A DNA stretch of 61,346 bases from JACCQS01 sp050999295 (GTDB taxonomy: Bacteria; Actinomycetota; Actinomycetes; Mycobacteriales; Geodermatophilaceae): positions 1-61,346 of the forward strand of contig JBPCPI010000155.1 in NCBI GenBank assembly GCA_050999295.1. The letters are read 5' to 3'. The translations under genes and the position numbers were made by a program. The first letter of the stretch is position 1. Every line of letters starts with the position of its first letter. Under the pieces are notes generated by a model. The model was not told the origin of the DNA and made no database searches. It was given only the letters and a program-made list of their open reading frames with translations. This document shows, piece by piece, positions 49,175-57,768 of the stretch.

Positions 49175-50056
49175 ATGACATCCGTACCGCGGTCCAGCCA
49201 CAGCAGCGCCTCCACCTCCCCCGCCGACCACGCGCCATCCGGCCCGGCGGGAGGAGCAACCTGCTATCGCTTCGGGACCTCCAATCCGCTGGATGTCTCT
49301 GTGCGCAACCAAGCCGGCACCGTCGAGATCACCGCAGCCGAGGTCACTCAGACATCCGTCGAGATCGTGCCGAACGACGCCAAGGGAGCAGAACTCGCCG
49401 AGCGCACCCGCGTGCAACTCAGCGAGGACGCCGGCCGACTGCGGATCGACGTGCCCGATCGCAAGATGCTGCGCCAGCCGGCCCTGGAGATCATCGTCAC
49501 GGTTCCCACCGGCTCGAGCATCGACGTGGCGACGGCGACCGCCGATGTGCAGACGCGCGGCATCCTCGACAGCGCCACCGTGGCAACGGCGAGCGCGGAT
49601 GTCTCCCTGTCGCACGTCGGCGGGGCGCTCGAGGTGACCACTGCCAGTGGCAACATCCATATCGGCCGAGGTGCGGGCCCAGTACGGGTCCGCACCGCCT
49701 CCGGAGACCTCCGCCTCGACGTCAGCGAGGTGGAAGCCTCGGCACAGACCGCATCAGGGGACGTCATCATCGGGCGCCTGTCCGGAGACCTGACCGCACG
49801 CTCGGCCTCCGGCGACGTCATCATCGGTTCCGCGGGCGGCGGGTCGGTGCAGGCCAAGACGATGTCCGGCGACGTGGTGATCGGGGTGGCCAGCGGGCTG
49901 CTGCTGTGGCTTGACCTGAACAGCTTGTCCGGCGACGTCGCCTCTCAACTCGGCCCCGACGACTCCACCGCTGATGGCGACGCCGACCGCGAACCCGACC
50001 TGCGAATCAGCGCGTCCACCATGAGCGGGGACGTGCTGCTGCGTCGCGGCCGCTAG
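49175..50056 (+). CDS. DUF4097 beta-repeat protein
   Basis: A 293-residue protein built from short beta repeats, for example TASGNIHIGRGAGPVRVRTA, TASGDVIIGRLSG, SASGDVIIGSAGG and TMSGDVVIGVASG, typical of the DUF4097/adhesin-like beta-solenoid. ATG 49175 follows AGGAG. No signal peptide is seen, so it is likely cytoplasmic or peripheral. Such genes often travel with small regulators and membrane stress genes. The function is unknown. The 3' end overlaps the convergent ycaQ gene by 4 bp. Confidence 0.8.
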   Translation: MTSVPRSSHSSASTSPADHAPSGPAGGATCYRFGTSNPLDVSVRNQAGTVEITAAEVTQTSVEIVPNDAKGAELAERTRVQLSEDAGRLRIDVPDRKMLRQPALEIIVTVPTGSSIDVATATADVQTRGILDSATVATASADVSLSHVGGALEVTTASGNIHIGRGAGPVRVRTASGDLRLDVSEVEASAQTASGDVIIGRLSGDLTARSASGDVIIGSAGGGSVQAKTMSGDVVIGVASGLLLWLDLNSLSGDVASQLGPDDSTADGDADREPDLRISASTMSGDVLLRRGR

Positions 50057-51246
50057 AGCACCGCGCGCAGGGCCGAGCTGAGATCGCCAACCTGCCCGAC
50101 CTGCACCCCGCCCAACGCCATCCACGCGGCCATGCTCAACAGTTCGACGGCCAACTCCGTGACCACCTGCGTGACATCGATGCGCGCTTCGCCGTGCGCG
50201 GACAGAACACGGAGCAGGCCAGCCTGGCGGTCTGCCTTGAGGTCGACTCGCGCCACCAGCCGGTCGCCCAGCAGGAACGGCAGGACGTAATACCCGTGCT
50301 TGCGTTTGGCCGCGGGCGTGTAGATCTCGAGCCGGTAGCTGAAGCCGAAGATCCGCTCGGTCCGAGGTCGGGTCCAGATCAGCGAGTCGAAAGGTGAGAG
50401 CAACGCCCGGGCGGACAGCCGCCGGGGGGTCGCCGCTGCCGGGTCGAGGTAGCCCGACTCCGTCCAGCCATCAACCGCCATCGGCACCAACTCGCCGCAC
50501 TCGACCAGTTCGGCGACGGCCAGCTTGCTGGCCAGTGGACGCAGCCGGAAGTAGTCGCGCAGATCCCGCTCGGTCGCGATCCCATGGGCGGTGGCCGCGG
50601 CCCGGATCAGCACCCGCGTGGCCGCGGCCTCGGGCATCGGCGCGGCGTTCAGGATCGTCGCCGGGATCACCCGTTCGGTCAGATCGTAGACGCGTTCGAA
50701 GGCCTGCGTCCGGCGCACCGCGCTGACCGCGCCGGTGAAGAACAGCCATTCCAGGGCGATCTTGCCCTCGTGCCAGTTCCACATCGCGCCGGGCTTCCTC
50801 CGGACGTCCGATCGAAGTACGGCCGCAGTCAGCGGCCCCTCGTCGCGGACCTGGCGAAACACGTCCTCGACGAAGCCCGGGCGCTCCTGTTGCAGGCGAA
50901 CCATGTTGCCCCACGCCTGGTTGTGCGCATCCTCCATCCGCCAGCGCAGCGCCGGGAACAGCCGTATGTCTACATAGGACGCTTCATGGGCCCAGTACTC
51001 AAAGAGCTCCCGGCGCTCGGTGAACGTAGCGTCCAGGACGCGCCGGTCGTACGGCCCGAGGCGGCTGAAGATGGGGAGGTAGTGCGTCCGCGAGAGGACG
51101 TTGACCGAGTCGATCTGCAGAACCGAGATGCGGTCGATGACCCGACGGATCAATCGGACGTCTACCCGACCGACCGGCCGACGATCGGCGAACCCTTGTG
51201 CGGCCAGAGCAATCCGGCGCGCTCCCCCAGCAGTGATTCTCTCCAT
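50053..51246 (-). CDS. YcaQ/AlkX-type winged-helix DNA glycosylase
   Basis: A 397-residue protein of the HTH_42 family, whose YcaQ member unhooks DNA interstrand crosslinks. VLQIDSVNVLSRTHYL contains the catalytic Q-x-D motif. WAHEASYVDIRLFPALRWRM and LLSPFDSLIWTRPRTERIF are family landmarks. Length fits (about 390-410). It probably repairs alkylated or crosslinked DNA, which could matter in cells that release formaldehyde. Confidence 0.87.
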   Translation of the reverse strand: MERITAGGARRIALAAQGFADRRPVGRVDVRLIRRVIDRISVLQIDSVNVLSRTHYLPIFSRLGPYDRRVLDATFTERRELFEYWAHEASYVDIRLFPALRWRMEDAHNQAWGNMVRLQQERPGFVEDVFRQVRDEGPLTAAVLRSDVRRKPGAMWNWHEGKIALEWLFFTGAVSAVRRTQAFERVYDLTERVIPATILNAAPMPEAAATRVLIRAAATAHGIATERDLRDYFRLRPLASKLAVAELVECGELVPMAVDGWTESGYLDPAAATPRRLSARALLSPFDSLIWTRPRTERIFGFSYRLEIYTPAAKRKHGYYVLPFLLGDRLVARVDLKADRQAGLLRVLSAHGEARIDVTQVVTELAVELLSMAAWMALGGVQVGQVGDLSSALRAVL

Positions 51247-51326
51247 GGCCGCCGCAGCCTATGCCGAGGTTCGGACCTTCTGCCGGGCAACGGATCATGT
51301 CCCGCTGGCCGACATAGGCTGGGTGG

Positions 51327-51923
51327 ATGGCCGATGTGAACGTGCGCCCGGCGCGCCCGAGCGAGGCCGGCGACGTGGCTCGGATCCAACGTACAAGCTG
51401 GGCCCGCGCGGGATCTTCGGTCGTGCCTGCGGCAGTTCTGGACCGATTGGTTGCCGACGAGGTGGTCGCCCAGTGGGCGCAGACCATCGAGGCACCGCCG
51501 ACACCTGGGCATCACGTACTGGTCGCCCGAGAGCGCGACACGATCGTCGGGATGGTCGCTTTCGGTCCGGCCGAGAGCGGCGACGTCGCCCTCGAGAACG
51601 GTTCCGACGGGCGTGCGGCCGGCGAGCCTGAAACCAGTCCGACCGGTGAGATCGCGACCCTGTTGGTCGAACCGCGCTGGGGCAGACGCGGGCACGGGAG
51701 CCGGCTGCTGGCGGCCACCGTGGACATGGCCAGGGACGACGGGTTCGTCAACCTGGTCACTTGGGTGCCGGAGAACGACATCGCCGCCCGGACCTTCTTC
51801 GGCTCTGCCGGATGGGAAGAGGCGGGCTGGATCCGGACCCTGGATGCCGACGGGACCCCGCTTCGCGAGATCTACCTGCACACCTTGATCGAGCAAGACG
51901 CCGACCCGGACCGGCCGGCATGA
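51327..51923 (+). CDS. GNAT-family N-acetyltransferase
   Basis: A 198-residue acetyltransferase. The acetyl-CoA site is in EIATLLVEPRWGRRGHGSRLL (Q/RxxGxG/A type), followed by NLVTWVPENDIAARTFFGSAGW. The substrate is unknown. The stop overlaps the start of the next gene (ATGA), so both are cotranslated. It is divergent from ycaQ with 80 bp between the starts. Confidence 0.85.
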   Translation: MADVNVRPARPSEAGDVARIQRTSWARAGSSVVPAAVLDRLVADEVVAQWAQTIEAPPTPGHHVLVARERDTIVGMVAFGPAESGDVALENGSDGRAAGEPETSPTGEIATLLVEPRWGRRGHGSRLLAATVDMARDDGFVNLVTWVPENDIAARTFFGSAGWEEAGWIRTLDADGTPLREIYLHTLIEQDADPDRPA

Positions 51924-52570
51924 GCTTCACCGGTTTCCCGGAACTCGCCCTGGTCTTCTACGACGGTCTTGAAGTGGACAACTCCAAGACCTACTGGACC
52001 GATCACCGCAGTGTGTACGAGGAGTGCGTCAAAGCGCCGATGGCGGCGCTGCTGGCCGAGCTCGCCCCCGAGTTCGGGGAGGCCAAATTCTTCCGCCCGT
52101 ACCGCGACGTGCGCTTCGCCAAGGACAAAACCCCGTATAAGACCCATGCCGGGGCGGTCGTCCACGGGTCCGGCGGAGGGGGCCTGTACGTGCAGATCTC
52201 GGCGGCTGGGCTGTTGCTCGCTGGTGGCGCCTGGCACCTCGAGCCCGACCAGGTGCAGCGGATGCGCCGGGCGATCGCTGACGATCACCTCGGCCCCGCC
52301 CTGGAGGAGGAGCTCGACGGCCTGCGCAGGTCCGGCTGGACCATCGGTGGCAACCCGATCAAGACCCGGCCACCCGGGTACGACAAGGACCATCCGCGGC
52401 TGGAGCTCTTGCGATTCCGCACCCTGAGCGCATCCCGGGACTACGGCGACCAGCCGTGGCTGACTTCCCGTGATGCCCTGTCCCATGTACGCCGGGGCTG
52501 GCGGCGGATGGCACCGCTCAATGACTGGATAGCCACCCACCTCGGCTCGGCCGCGGCGCCGGTTCGTTAG
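51920..52570 (+). CDS. DUF2461 family protein
   Basis: A 216-residue protein with FFRPYRDVRFAKDKTPYKTH, GLYVQISAAGLLLAGG and LEPDQVQRMRRAI, the hallmarks of DUF2461 (TIGR02453). The function is unknown. ATG 51920 overlaps the acetyltransferase stop by 4 bp. No signal peptide or helix is seen. Confidence 0.85.
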   Translation: MSFTGFPELALVFYDGLEVDNSKTYWTDHRSVYEECVKAPMAALLAELAPEFGEAKFFRPYRDVRFAKDKTPYKTHAGAVVHGSGGGGLYVQISAAGLLLAGGAWHLEPDQVQRMRRAIADDHLGPALEEELDGLRRSGWTIGGNPIKTRPPGYDKDHPRLELLRFRTLSASRDYGDQPWLTSRDALSHVRRGWRRMAPLNDWIATHLGSAAAPVR

Positions 52571-52654
52571 CCGCGGACCTGCCGACCGCGCGCACGCGGG
52601 CGAACGCACACGTCCCCCGCCGGCCCGCGGGACCGGCGGCGCACGGTATGCGGG

Positions 52655-54025
52655 TCAGAGCCCGGCCAAGACCTGACGGAGTGCAAGGGCTGCGTCTGCG
52701 GTAGCGGTGTAGTCGGCCGATTCCGCCGCAGCACGCAGGTCACCCAAGAGGCCGTCGATGCTGGTTGCATCGGAGACTTGGACGGTGTGGGAAGTGCGGG
52801 CCCACAGCGCCTCGATGTGGGTCAGGTCCCCCGTGACGAAGCCCTTCTCCTGCGCAGTTGCATCGAGCAGGATCTGGCGAGCCAGGATGTCCATCCGCCC
52901 GACATCAACCGTTGCCGGTGGCTCATGGCGCAGCCGCAGGTCGCTGACCACGTACGCAAGATCGTTCGCGGCCTGCTGGGTGGCGGCGGCCTCCTGAGCG
53001 CCAGCGGCGGTCGTGAGCTCTTCCAGGGCCGCATCCATCCCGTCGGCCGTCAACGGCGGAACCCCGGTTTCCCGGTAGCTGGCCCAGGCGGTCGTCAGGG
53101 AATCCAGCAATGTGGTGACTGCCGCCCAATCGGCTGTTCCGGCCGAGGCGTAGATGTCAGCACTCGCGGTCGCCAACCATTCCACCTCGTCCGGGGGGGT
53201 ACCGGCGACGGCATCGAGTGGAACCCCGATGGAGACGTTGACGAGTTCGTTCTCCGACAGCACCTGGGCCATGAACTCCCCGTAGCCGGGCGCGAAGATC
53301 TTGTCCTCGAGCACGCCGTCCATCAGCAGTTCCTCGACGAGCATCGCTCCGGCCACGGGTCCCTGCGGGCCATCAACGGTCTCGGTGACGGACTTGACGG
53401 TCACTTCCTCGAAGACGAATCCCGGGATGTTCTCCGGCCGGTATACGTCACCCACCTGCGGATTTGCGGGCATGATCATCCCCGGTGGGCCGTCCTTGCC
53501 GGCCAGCCAGGTCCCGTCGGTGTTGTCCAGCACTCCGTCGACGTAGTTCTCCACGTCCTCCCCGAAGTACCAGACCGAGCCGTCGTCGGCCTGGGCGAAG
53601 AAGTCGCGCGCGACCTCCATGACCCGGCCATCGCCGTATCCGGCGAACTGCGACACCACCGTGTCGATCTGCTGACCCTCCCACTCGATCGTCTTGATCT
53701 CGGGCAACAGCGTGATCTCATGCCGCAGCGTCACATCCCCTTCGGTCCCGACCTGGACGACCTGAGTGAGCTCGCTGATCGGGAACAACGGATTGGTGAT
53801 CGTCGTCGGATCCGAGAACGTCGGCATGTCCAGGTCGATCCGCGCGCTGTCCGGGGCGGTCTGCAGGCTCGACTCGGACGTCGGACTGCTCGCGGTTGGG
53901 GACCCCCCGCCGCCGCAGCCGGTTGCCAACCCGATGCTCACCAGAGCTAGCCCGATCACTGCGCCGCGCCCAATGCCAGTGCCAGCTCGGATGGTTCCCG
54001 CGTTCTCCGTATGTGTGCGATTCAT
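52655..54025 (-). CDS. Secreted lipoprotein of unknown function
   Basis: A 456-residue protein with a lipoprotein signal peptide: basic start, hydrophobic stretch (VIGLALVSIGLA) and a lipobox LATGC. A Gly/Ser/Thr-rich linker follows. Residues about 65-290 form a beta-rich domain (FPISELTQVVQVGTEGDVTL, FFAQADDGSVWYFGEDVENY, MIMPANPQVGDVYRPE), and the last 150 are helical (TTAAGAQEAAATQQAANDLA). The first domain is of a kind seen in secreted actinobacterial proteins with no known role. It is alone in its transcription unit. Confidence 0.78.
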   Translation of the reverse strand: MNRTHTENAGTIRAGTGIGRGAVIGLALVSIGLATGCGGGGSPTASSPTSESSLQTAPDSARIDLDMPTFSDPTTITNPLFPISELTQVVQVGTEGDVTLRHEITLLPEIKTIEWEGQQIDTVVSQFAGYGDGRVMEVARDFFAQADDGSVWYFGEDVENYVDGVLDNTDGTWLAGKDGPPGMIMPANPQVGDVYRPENIPGFVFEEVTVKSVTETVDGPQGPVAGAMLVEELLMDGVLEDKIFAPGYGEFMAQVLSENELVNVSIGVPLDAVAGTPPDEVEWLATASADIYASAGTADWAAVTTLLDSLTTAWASYRETGVPPLTADGMDAALEELTTAAGAQEAAATQQAANDLAYVVSDLRLRHEPPATVDVGRMDILARQILLDATAQEKGFVTGDLTHIEALWARTSHTVQVSDATSIDGLLGDLRAAAESADYTATADAALALRQVLAGL

Positions 54026-54488
54026 GGTGACTTCCCTTGCTCGCTACGGCACCGGCAGCTCCGGCACGATGCGAGCACCATCCGTCACTGGAACTGAAGG
54101 ACTCCTGAACATCTCTGAACGAGAATTCAGTCAGCCAGCCCCAATCAGGGGCTACCGCGGGCGGAGGGCCCTGCCTTACCTATTCAGGAGCAGGTGTCAT
54201 CAGGCGCCTGAAGCCAGGCACTGAAGCGTGTTTCGTCATCCTGGAGGCTTCATCCCCGGGAGGCCCCAATTCGGCCGGTGGCGGTAGCGGAGGTGCTCAG
54301 CGTCGCCGCCCAGGAGTGCAGTGCTCCGGCCCCCTGCCTCTGTTGCTGTGAGCTGCAACAACAGAGCGAATGCATAGGCAGGTCCGGTCACGGATGCAGG
54401 CGACGCACGGTGCGCGATGCTCGCCCACCAGGAATAGCGAGCCCAGTCGGAAGTATCACAACATCGTGGTTCTTCGGTCCTCGACTGG
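54026..54488. other. Intergenic region without a gene, one hairpin
   Basis: I find no convincing gene or tRNA in this 463-bp gap between dapB and the lipoprotein gene. It holds the lipoprotein promoter on its left. An inverted repeat, CTCTGTTG with CAACAGAG (54338-54366), may end dapB transcription. Confidence 0.5.
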
Positions 54489-55277
54489 TCAATCGTCGAG
54501 CAGTGGGTCGAGGCCGACGGTGAGACCCGGGTGCGCTGCGACCTTGCGAACGGCCAGTAGAACGCCGGGCATGAACGAGTTCCGGTTGAGGGTGTCGTGC
54601 CGGATGGTCAGCGTCTCCCCCTCCGTACCGAACAGGATCTGTTGGTGGGCCAGGAGCCCGGACATGCGCACCGAGTGGATCCGGACACCGTCGACGTCGA
54701 CGCCGCGGGCGTCGAAGTCCTCCTCCCGAGTGGCGTCGAGCATGTCGGGCTGTCCGGCGGAGCGACGGGTCTCGGCAATGAGTTGCGCGGTCCGGTGAGA
54801 GGTACCGCTAGGGGCGTCGATCTTTTGGGGATGGTGCATCTCGATGACCTCTGCAGAATCGAAGTATCGAGCGGCCAGCGCAGCGAAGCGCATGGACAGC
54901 ACTGCACCGATGGCGAAGTTGGGGGCGATCAGTACGGCGAGGTCAGGCTTGGGCTCCAGCCACTGTCGGACAGTCTCGATCTTCTCGTCGTCGAACCCGG
55001 ACGTGCCCACGACGCAGTGGATGTTCTGGTCGATGCAGAAGCGGATGTTGTCCATCACCACGTCCGGGCCGGTGAAGTCCACCACCACATCAGCGGCCGC
55101 ATCGGAGACGTTGAACAACCAGTCCCCGGCATCGACGTTCGCAACGAGTTCCAGATCCGGGGCTTCGTCGACCGCCTGGCAGACCTGCGCCCCCATGCGC
55201 CCTCGGCCACCGAGGACGCCGACCCGGATCAATTCGCCCAGCGGCTCGCCATCTGATTGCGCCCCGGTCTCGCTCAT
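54489..55277 (-). CDS. dapB: 4-hydroxy-tetrahydrodipicolinate reductase
   Basis: A 262-residue NAD(P)H-dependent reductase, second step of the diaminopimelate branch. The nucleotide site is VGVLGGRGRMGAQVCQAV, and VIEMHHPQKIDAPSGTSHRT is the catalytic signature with His-His and Lys. ATG 55277 is the start; the longer frame upstream overlaps the glycerate kinase gene. It is divergent from that gene with only 19 bp between start codons. Length matches actinobacterial DapB (about 245-265). Confidence 0.94.
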   Translation of the reverse strand: MSETGAQSDGEPLGELIRVGVLGGRGRMGAQVCQAVDEAPDLELVANVDAGDWLFNVSDAAADVVVDFTGPDVVMDNIRFCIDQNIHCVVGTSGFDDEKIETVRQWLEPKPDLAVLIAPNFAIGAVLSMRFAALAARYFDSAEVIEMHHPQKIDAPSGTSHRTAQLIAETRRSAGQPDMLDATREEDFDARGVDVDGVRIHSVRMSGLLAHQQILFGTEGETLTIRHDTLNRNSFMPGVLLAVRKVAAHPGLTVGLDPLLDD

Positions 55278-55296
55278 AGGGCGCCACCATAGTCGG

Positions 55297-56475
55297 GTGC
55301 CCACACCCCGGACCGTGCTGCTCGTACCGGACAAGTTCAAGGGTTGCCTGGCCGCGATCGACGTCTGCGCGGAGCTGCGTCGGGGACTGCTGCAAGGCCT
55401 CTCCACCCTGGATGTCGTGCTACGACCGACGGCCGACGGGGGTGACGGAACTCTGGATGCAGCCCTGGCCGCCGGCTTCGGCTCGCTGACCGTGGTCGCC
55501 GCCGGTCCACTCATCGAGGCGCGCTCGGCCCGGATCGGCATCCGCGGCTCGACAGCCCTCGTCGAGCTGGCCGAGATCTGCGGGCTGGCTCGGCTGCCGG
55601 AGGGGCAGCGATCACCGATGCAGGCCTCGACGTACGGCGTCGGACTCGCGATGCGAGGGGCAATCGAGCTCGGCTGCCGCGATCTCGTCGTCGGTATCGG
55701 CGGCAGTGCCTCCACCGACGGCGGCATGGGGGCAGCGGCAGCGTTGGGAGCGCGCATTCTCGACCAGAACGGTCAACCGGTACGGCCATGTGGTGCAGGT
55801 CTGAGTGACGTGGCATCAGTGGACTTGGAGCCGATGCTGGCCGTGCTCGGCGGCGTAAGTCTCGTTGTAGCCACCGATGTCGACTCGCCGTTGACGGGCG
55901 AGTACGGAGCCGCTCAGGTGTTCGCCCCGCAGAAGGGCGCCACCGCCGCGCAGATCGCAGCCCTGGAGGCCGGGTTGGAGAACTGGGCGGCACACCTGAT
56001 CACGCTCGCCGGCGTGGACGTTCGCAGGATGCCCGCTGCTGGGGCGGCCGGTGGCTTTCTCGCGCCGTTGCTGGCCACCGACTGCGTAAGGGTCGTTTCT
56101 GGCGCCCAGTACGTCCTGGAACTCACCGGAACCAGACAGGCCATCGCCACCGCTGATCTCGTCATCACCGGCGAAGGCAGCTGGGACGCCCAGACAAGTA
56201 CGGGCAAGGCGCCGCAGGCCGTGGTGGAGGCGGCAGGAGCGTTGGGCAAGCCGGTCATCGCGGTGGCCGGCCGCTTCTCCGACGACGCGGATCTCGCCGG
56301 GATCTCGGCGTGCTACTCGCTTACCGACCTTGCTGGATCCGATCGCGACCCGATCAACGACGCGCGAATCTTGTTGCGCGAGATCGGAGCCCGGATCGCC
56401 GAGGACTTGCGCCGACGATCAGGCGGCGACGACGGAGGAGAATTCGTGATCGGCGAAGGGTCCGACCACGGATAG
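55297..56475 (+). CDS. Glycerate kinase
   Basis: About 392 residues of the GarK/GlxK family, phosphorylating D-glycerate. LLVPDKFKGCLAA starts the fold, LRPTADGGDGTLDAAL and VVGIGGSASTDGGMGAAAAL are diagnostic, and VITGEGSWDAQTSTGKAP closes the active site. GTG 55297 is used; GTG 55315, directly before LLVPDKFK, is also possible, and neither has a clear ribosome-binding site. The 3' end overlaps the convergent M16 peptidase gene by 57 bp. It could serve glyoxylate/glycerate use. Confidence 0.9.
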   Translation: MPTPRTVLLVPDKFKGCLAAIDVCAELRRGLLQGLSTLDVVLRPTADGGDGTLDAALAAGFGSLTVVAAGPLIEARSARIGIRGSTALVELAEICGLARLPEGQRSPMQASTYGVGLAMRGAIELGCRDLVVGIGGSASTDGGMGAAAALGARILDQNGQPVRPCGAGLSDVASVDLEPMLAVLGGVSLVVATDVDSPLTGEYGAAQVFAPQKGATAAQIAALEAGLENWAAHLITLAGVDVRRMPAAGAAGGFLAPLLATDCVRVVSGAQYVLELTGTRQAIATADLVITGEGSWDAQTSTGKAPQAVVEAAGALGKPVIAVAGRFSDDADLAGISACYSLTDLAGSDRDPINDARILLREIGARIAEDLRRRSGGDDGGEFVIGEGSDHG

Positions 56476-57750
56476 ACACAGCGGCCCGGCGAGCACCTCT
56501 GCGGCGATCTCACTGACCTCCGACACGGTGACCGCGGCGACATCCTCGAGGACCTGGGGCACGCTTCGGTACTCCCCGAAACTGAGCTCGGACTTGGCGA
56601 TCCGGCTCATCCGCGACCCGGTGTCCTCCATGCCCAGCACCATGCCGCCACGCAACTGTCCCTTGGCGCGCTCCACCTCCTCGGTCGACAGACCTTTGAC
56701 CGCTACCCGGTCGAGCTCCACACGGATGAGGCCGAGCACCTCGTCGACGTTGCGCGGAGCACATCCGGCATAGACGTTGTAGGACCCCACGCCCGCGTAG
56801 TGCGAGACCGAGGATCCGACGCTGTAGGCCAGACCACGCTTCTCCCGGATCTCCTGGAACAGGCGAGAACTCATGCCGCCGCCCAGCGCGGTGTTCAGCA
56901 CGCTCAGTGCATACCTGCGCTGGTCGTGCCGACCGGGCGTGAAGCCGCCGAGCAGGATGTGCGCCTGCTCGGTCGGGCGGTCGATGAGGGCCACCTGCCG
57001 TGCCGGAGCCGTTCGAGCGATGTCGTCCTGCCGGATCGGGTCCGGATCGACGTCGCTATCGAGCTGATCGGCAAAAGCCTTGCGCACCAAGCGCAGGACC
57101 GTGGCGTGATCGACGGCACCCGCCGCGGCGACGACCATCGACTGGGGTAGATAGCGGCGGCGGTAGTAACTGGCGATCTGGGCTCGGCTCAGGTCGGTGA
57201 TCGACTGGGTCGTACCGAGAACGGGGCGGCCGAGGGGGGTTTCGCCGAAGAGCGCCTCGCTGAAGAGGTCATACACCGCGTCACCGGGTTCGTCGTCGCG
57301 CATCGCGATCTCTTCGTGGATGACGCCGCGCTCGTTGTCCACGTCGGCGCCGCGAATGATGGCGCTGGTGACCAGGTCTCCGACGACGTCGACGGCAAGC
57401 GGCAGATCGCTGGCCAGGACCGTGGCGTAGTAGCAGGTGTGCTCCTTGGCGGTGAACGCGTTCAGCTCACCGCCAACTGCGTCGAGTTCCGACGCGATCT
57501 GCAGCGCGCTTCGACGACGAGTCCCCTTGAACAGCAGATGTTCCAGGTAGTGCGACGCACCGGCCAACGGTGGTGTCTCGTCCCGTGATCCGACACCGAC
57601 CCAGATCCCCAACGATGCCGAGAGCATCGAGGGCATGGACTCGGTGATCACTCGTAGCCCGCCCGGCAGGACCGTCCGGCGGACGATGCCACCGGACGCG
57701 TCCTGGTCGAGCGTACGAGTGCTGGCGCGCTTGCGTTTCCCCGGAGCCAC
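56419..57750 (-). CDS. M16-family zinc metallopeptidase
   Basis: A 443-residue processing-peptidase-like enzyme. The inverted zinc motif H-x2-E-H is in GASHYLEHLLFKGT, with the further Glu in the next helix (HEEIAMRDDE region). The second half is the non-catalytic repeat (TALGGGMSSRLFQEIREKRG, LAYSVGSSVSHYAG). It lies directly downstream of pnp, as in other actinobacteria. The natural substrates are unknown. Confidence 0.92.
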   Translation of the reverse strand: MAPGKRKRASTRTLDQDASGGIVRRTVLPGGLRVITESMPSMLSASLGIWVGVGSRDETPPLAGASHYLEHLLFKGTRRRSALQIASELDAVGGELNAFTAKEHTCYYATVLASDLPLAVDVVGDLVTSAIIRGADVDNERGVIHEEIAMRDDEPGDAVYDLFSEALFGETPLGRPVLGTTQSITDLSRAQIASYYRRRYLPQSMVVAAAGAVDHATVLRLVRKAFADQLDSDVDPDPIRQDDIARTAPARQVALIDRPTEQAHILLGGFTPGRHDQRRYALSVLNTALGGGMSSRLFQEIREKRGLAYSVGSSVSHYAGVGSYNVYAGCAPRNVDEVLGLIRVELDRVAVKGLSTEEVERAKGQLRGGMVLGMEDTGSRMSRIAKSELSFGEYRSVPQVLEDVAAVTVSEVSEIAAEVLAGPLCLSVVGPFADHEFSSVVAA

Positions 57751-57768
57751 GCTGACTGGTCCGTGACG

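Noticed and set aside
54026..54488. A tRNA or small RNA gene in the gap beside dapB
   Set aside because: No cloverleaf, T-loop GTTCGA or CCA end could be found; only one simple hairpin is visible.
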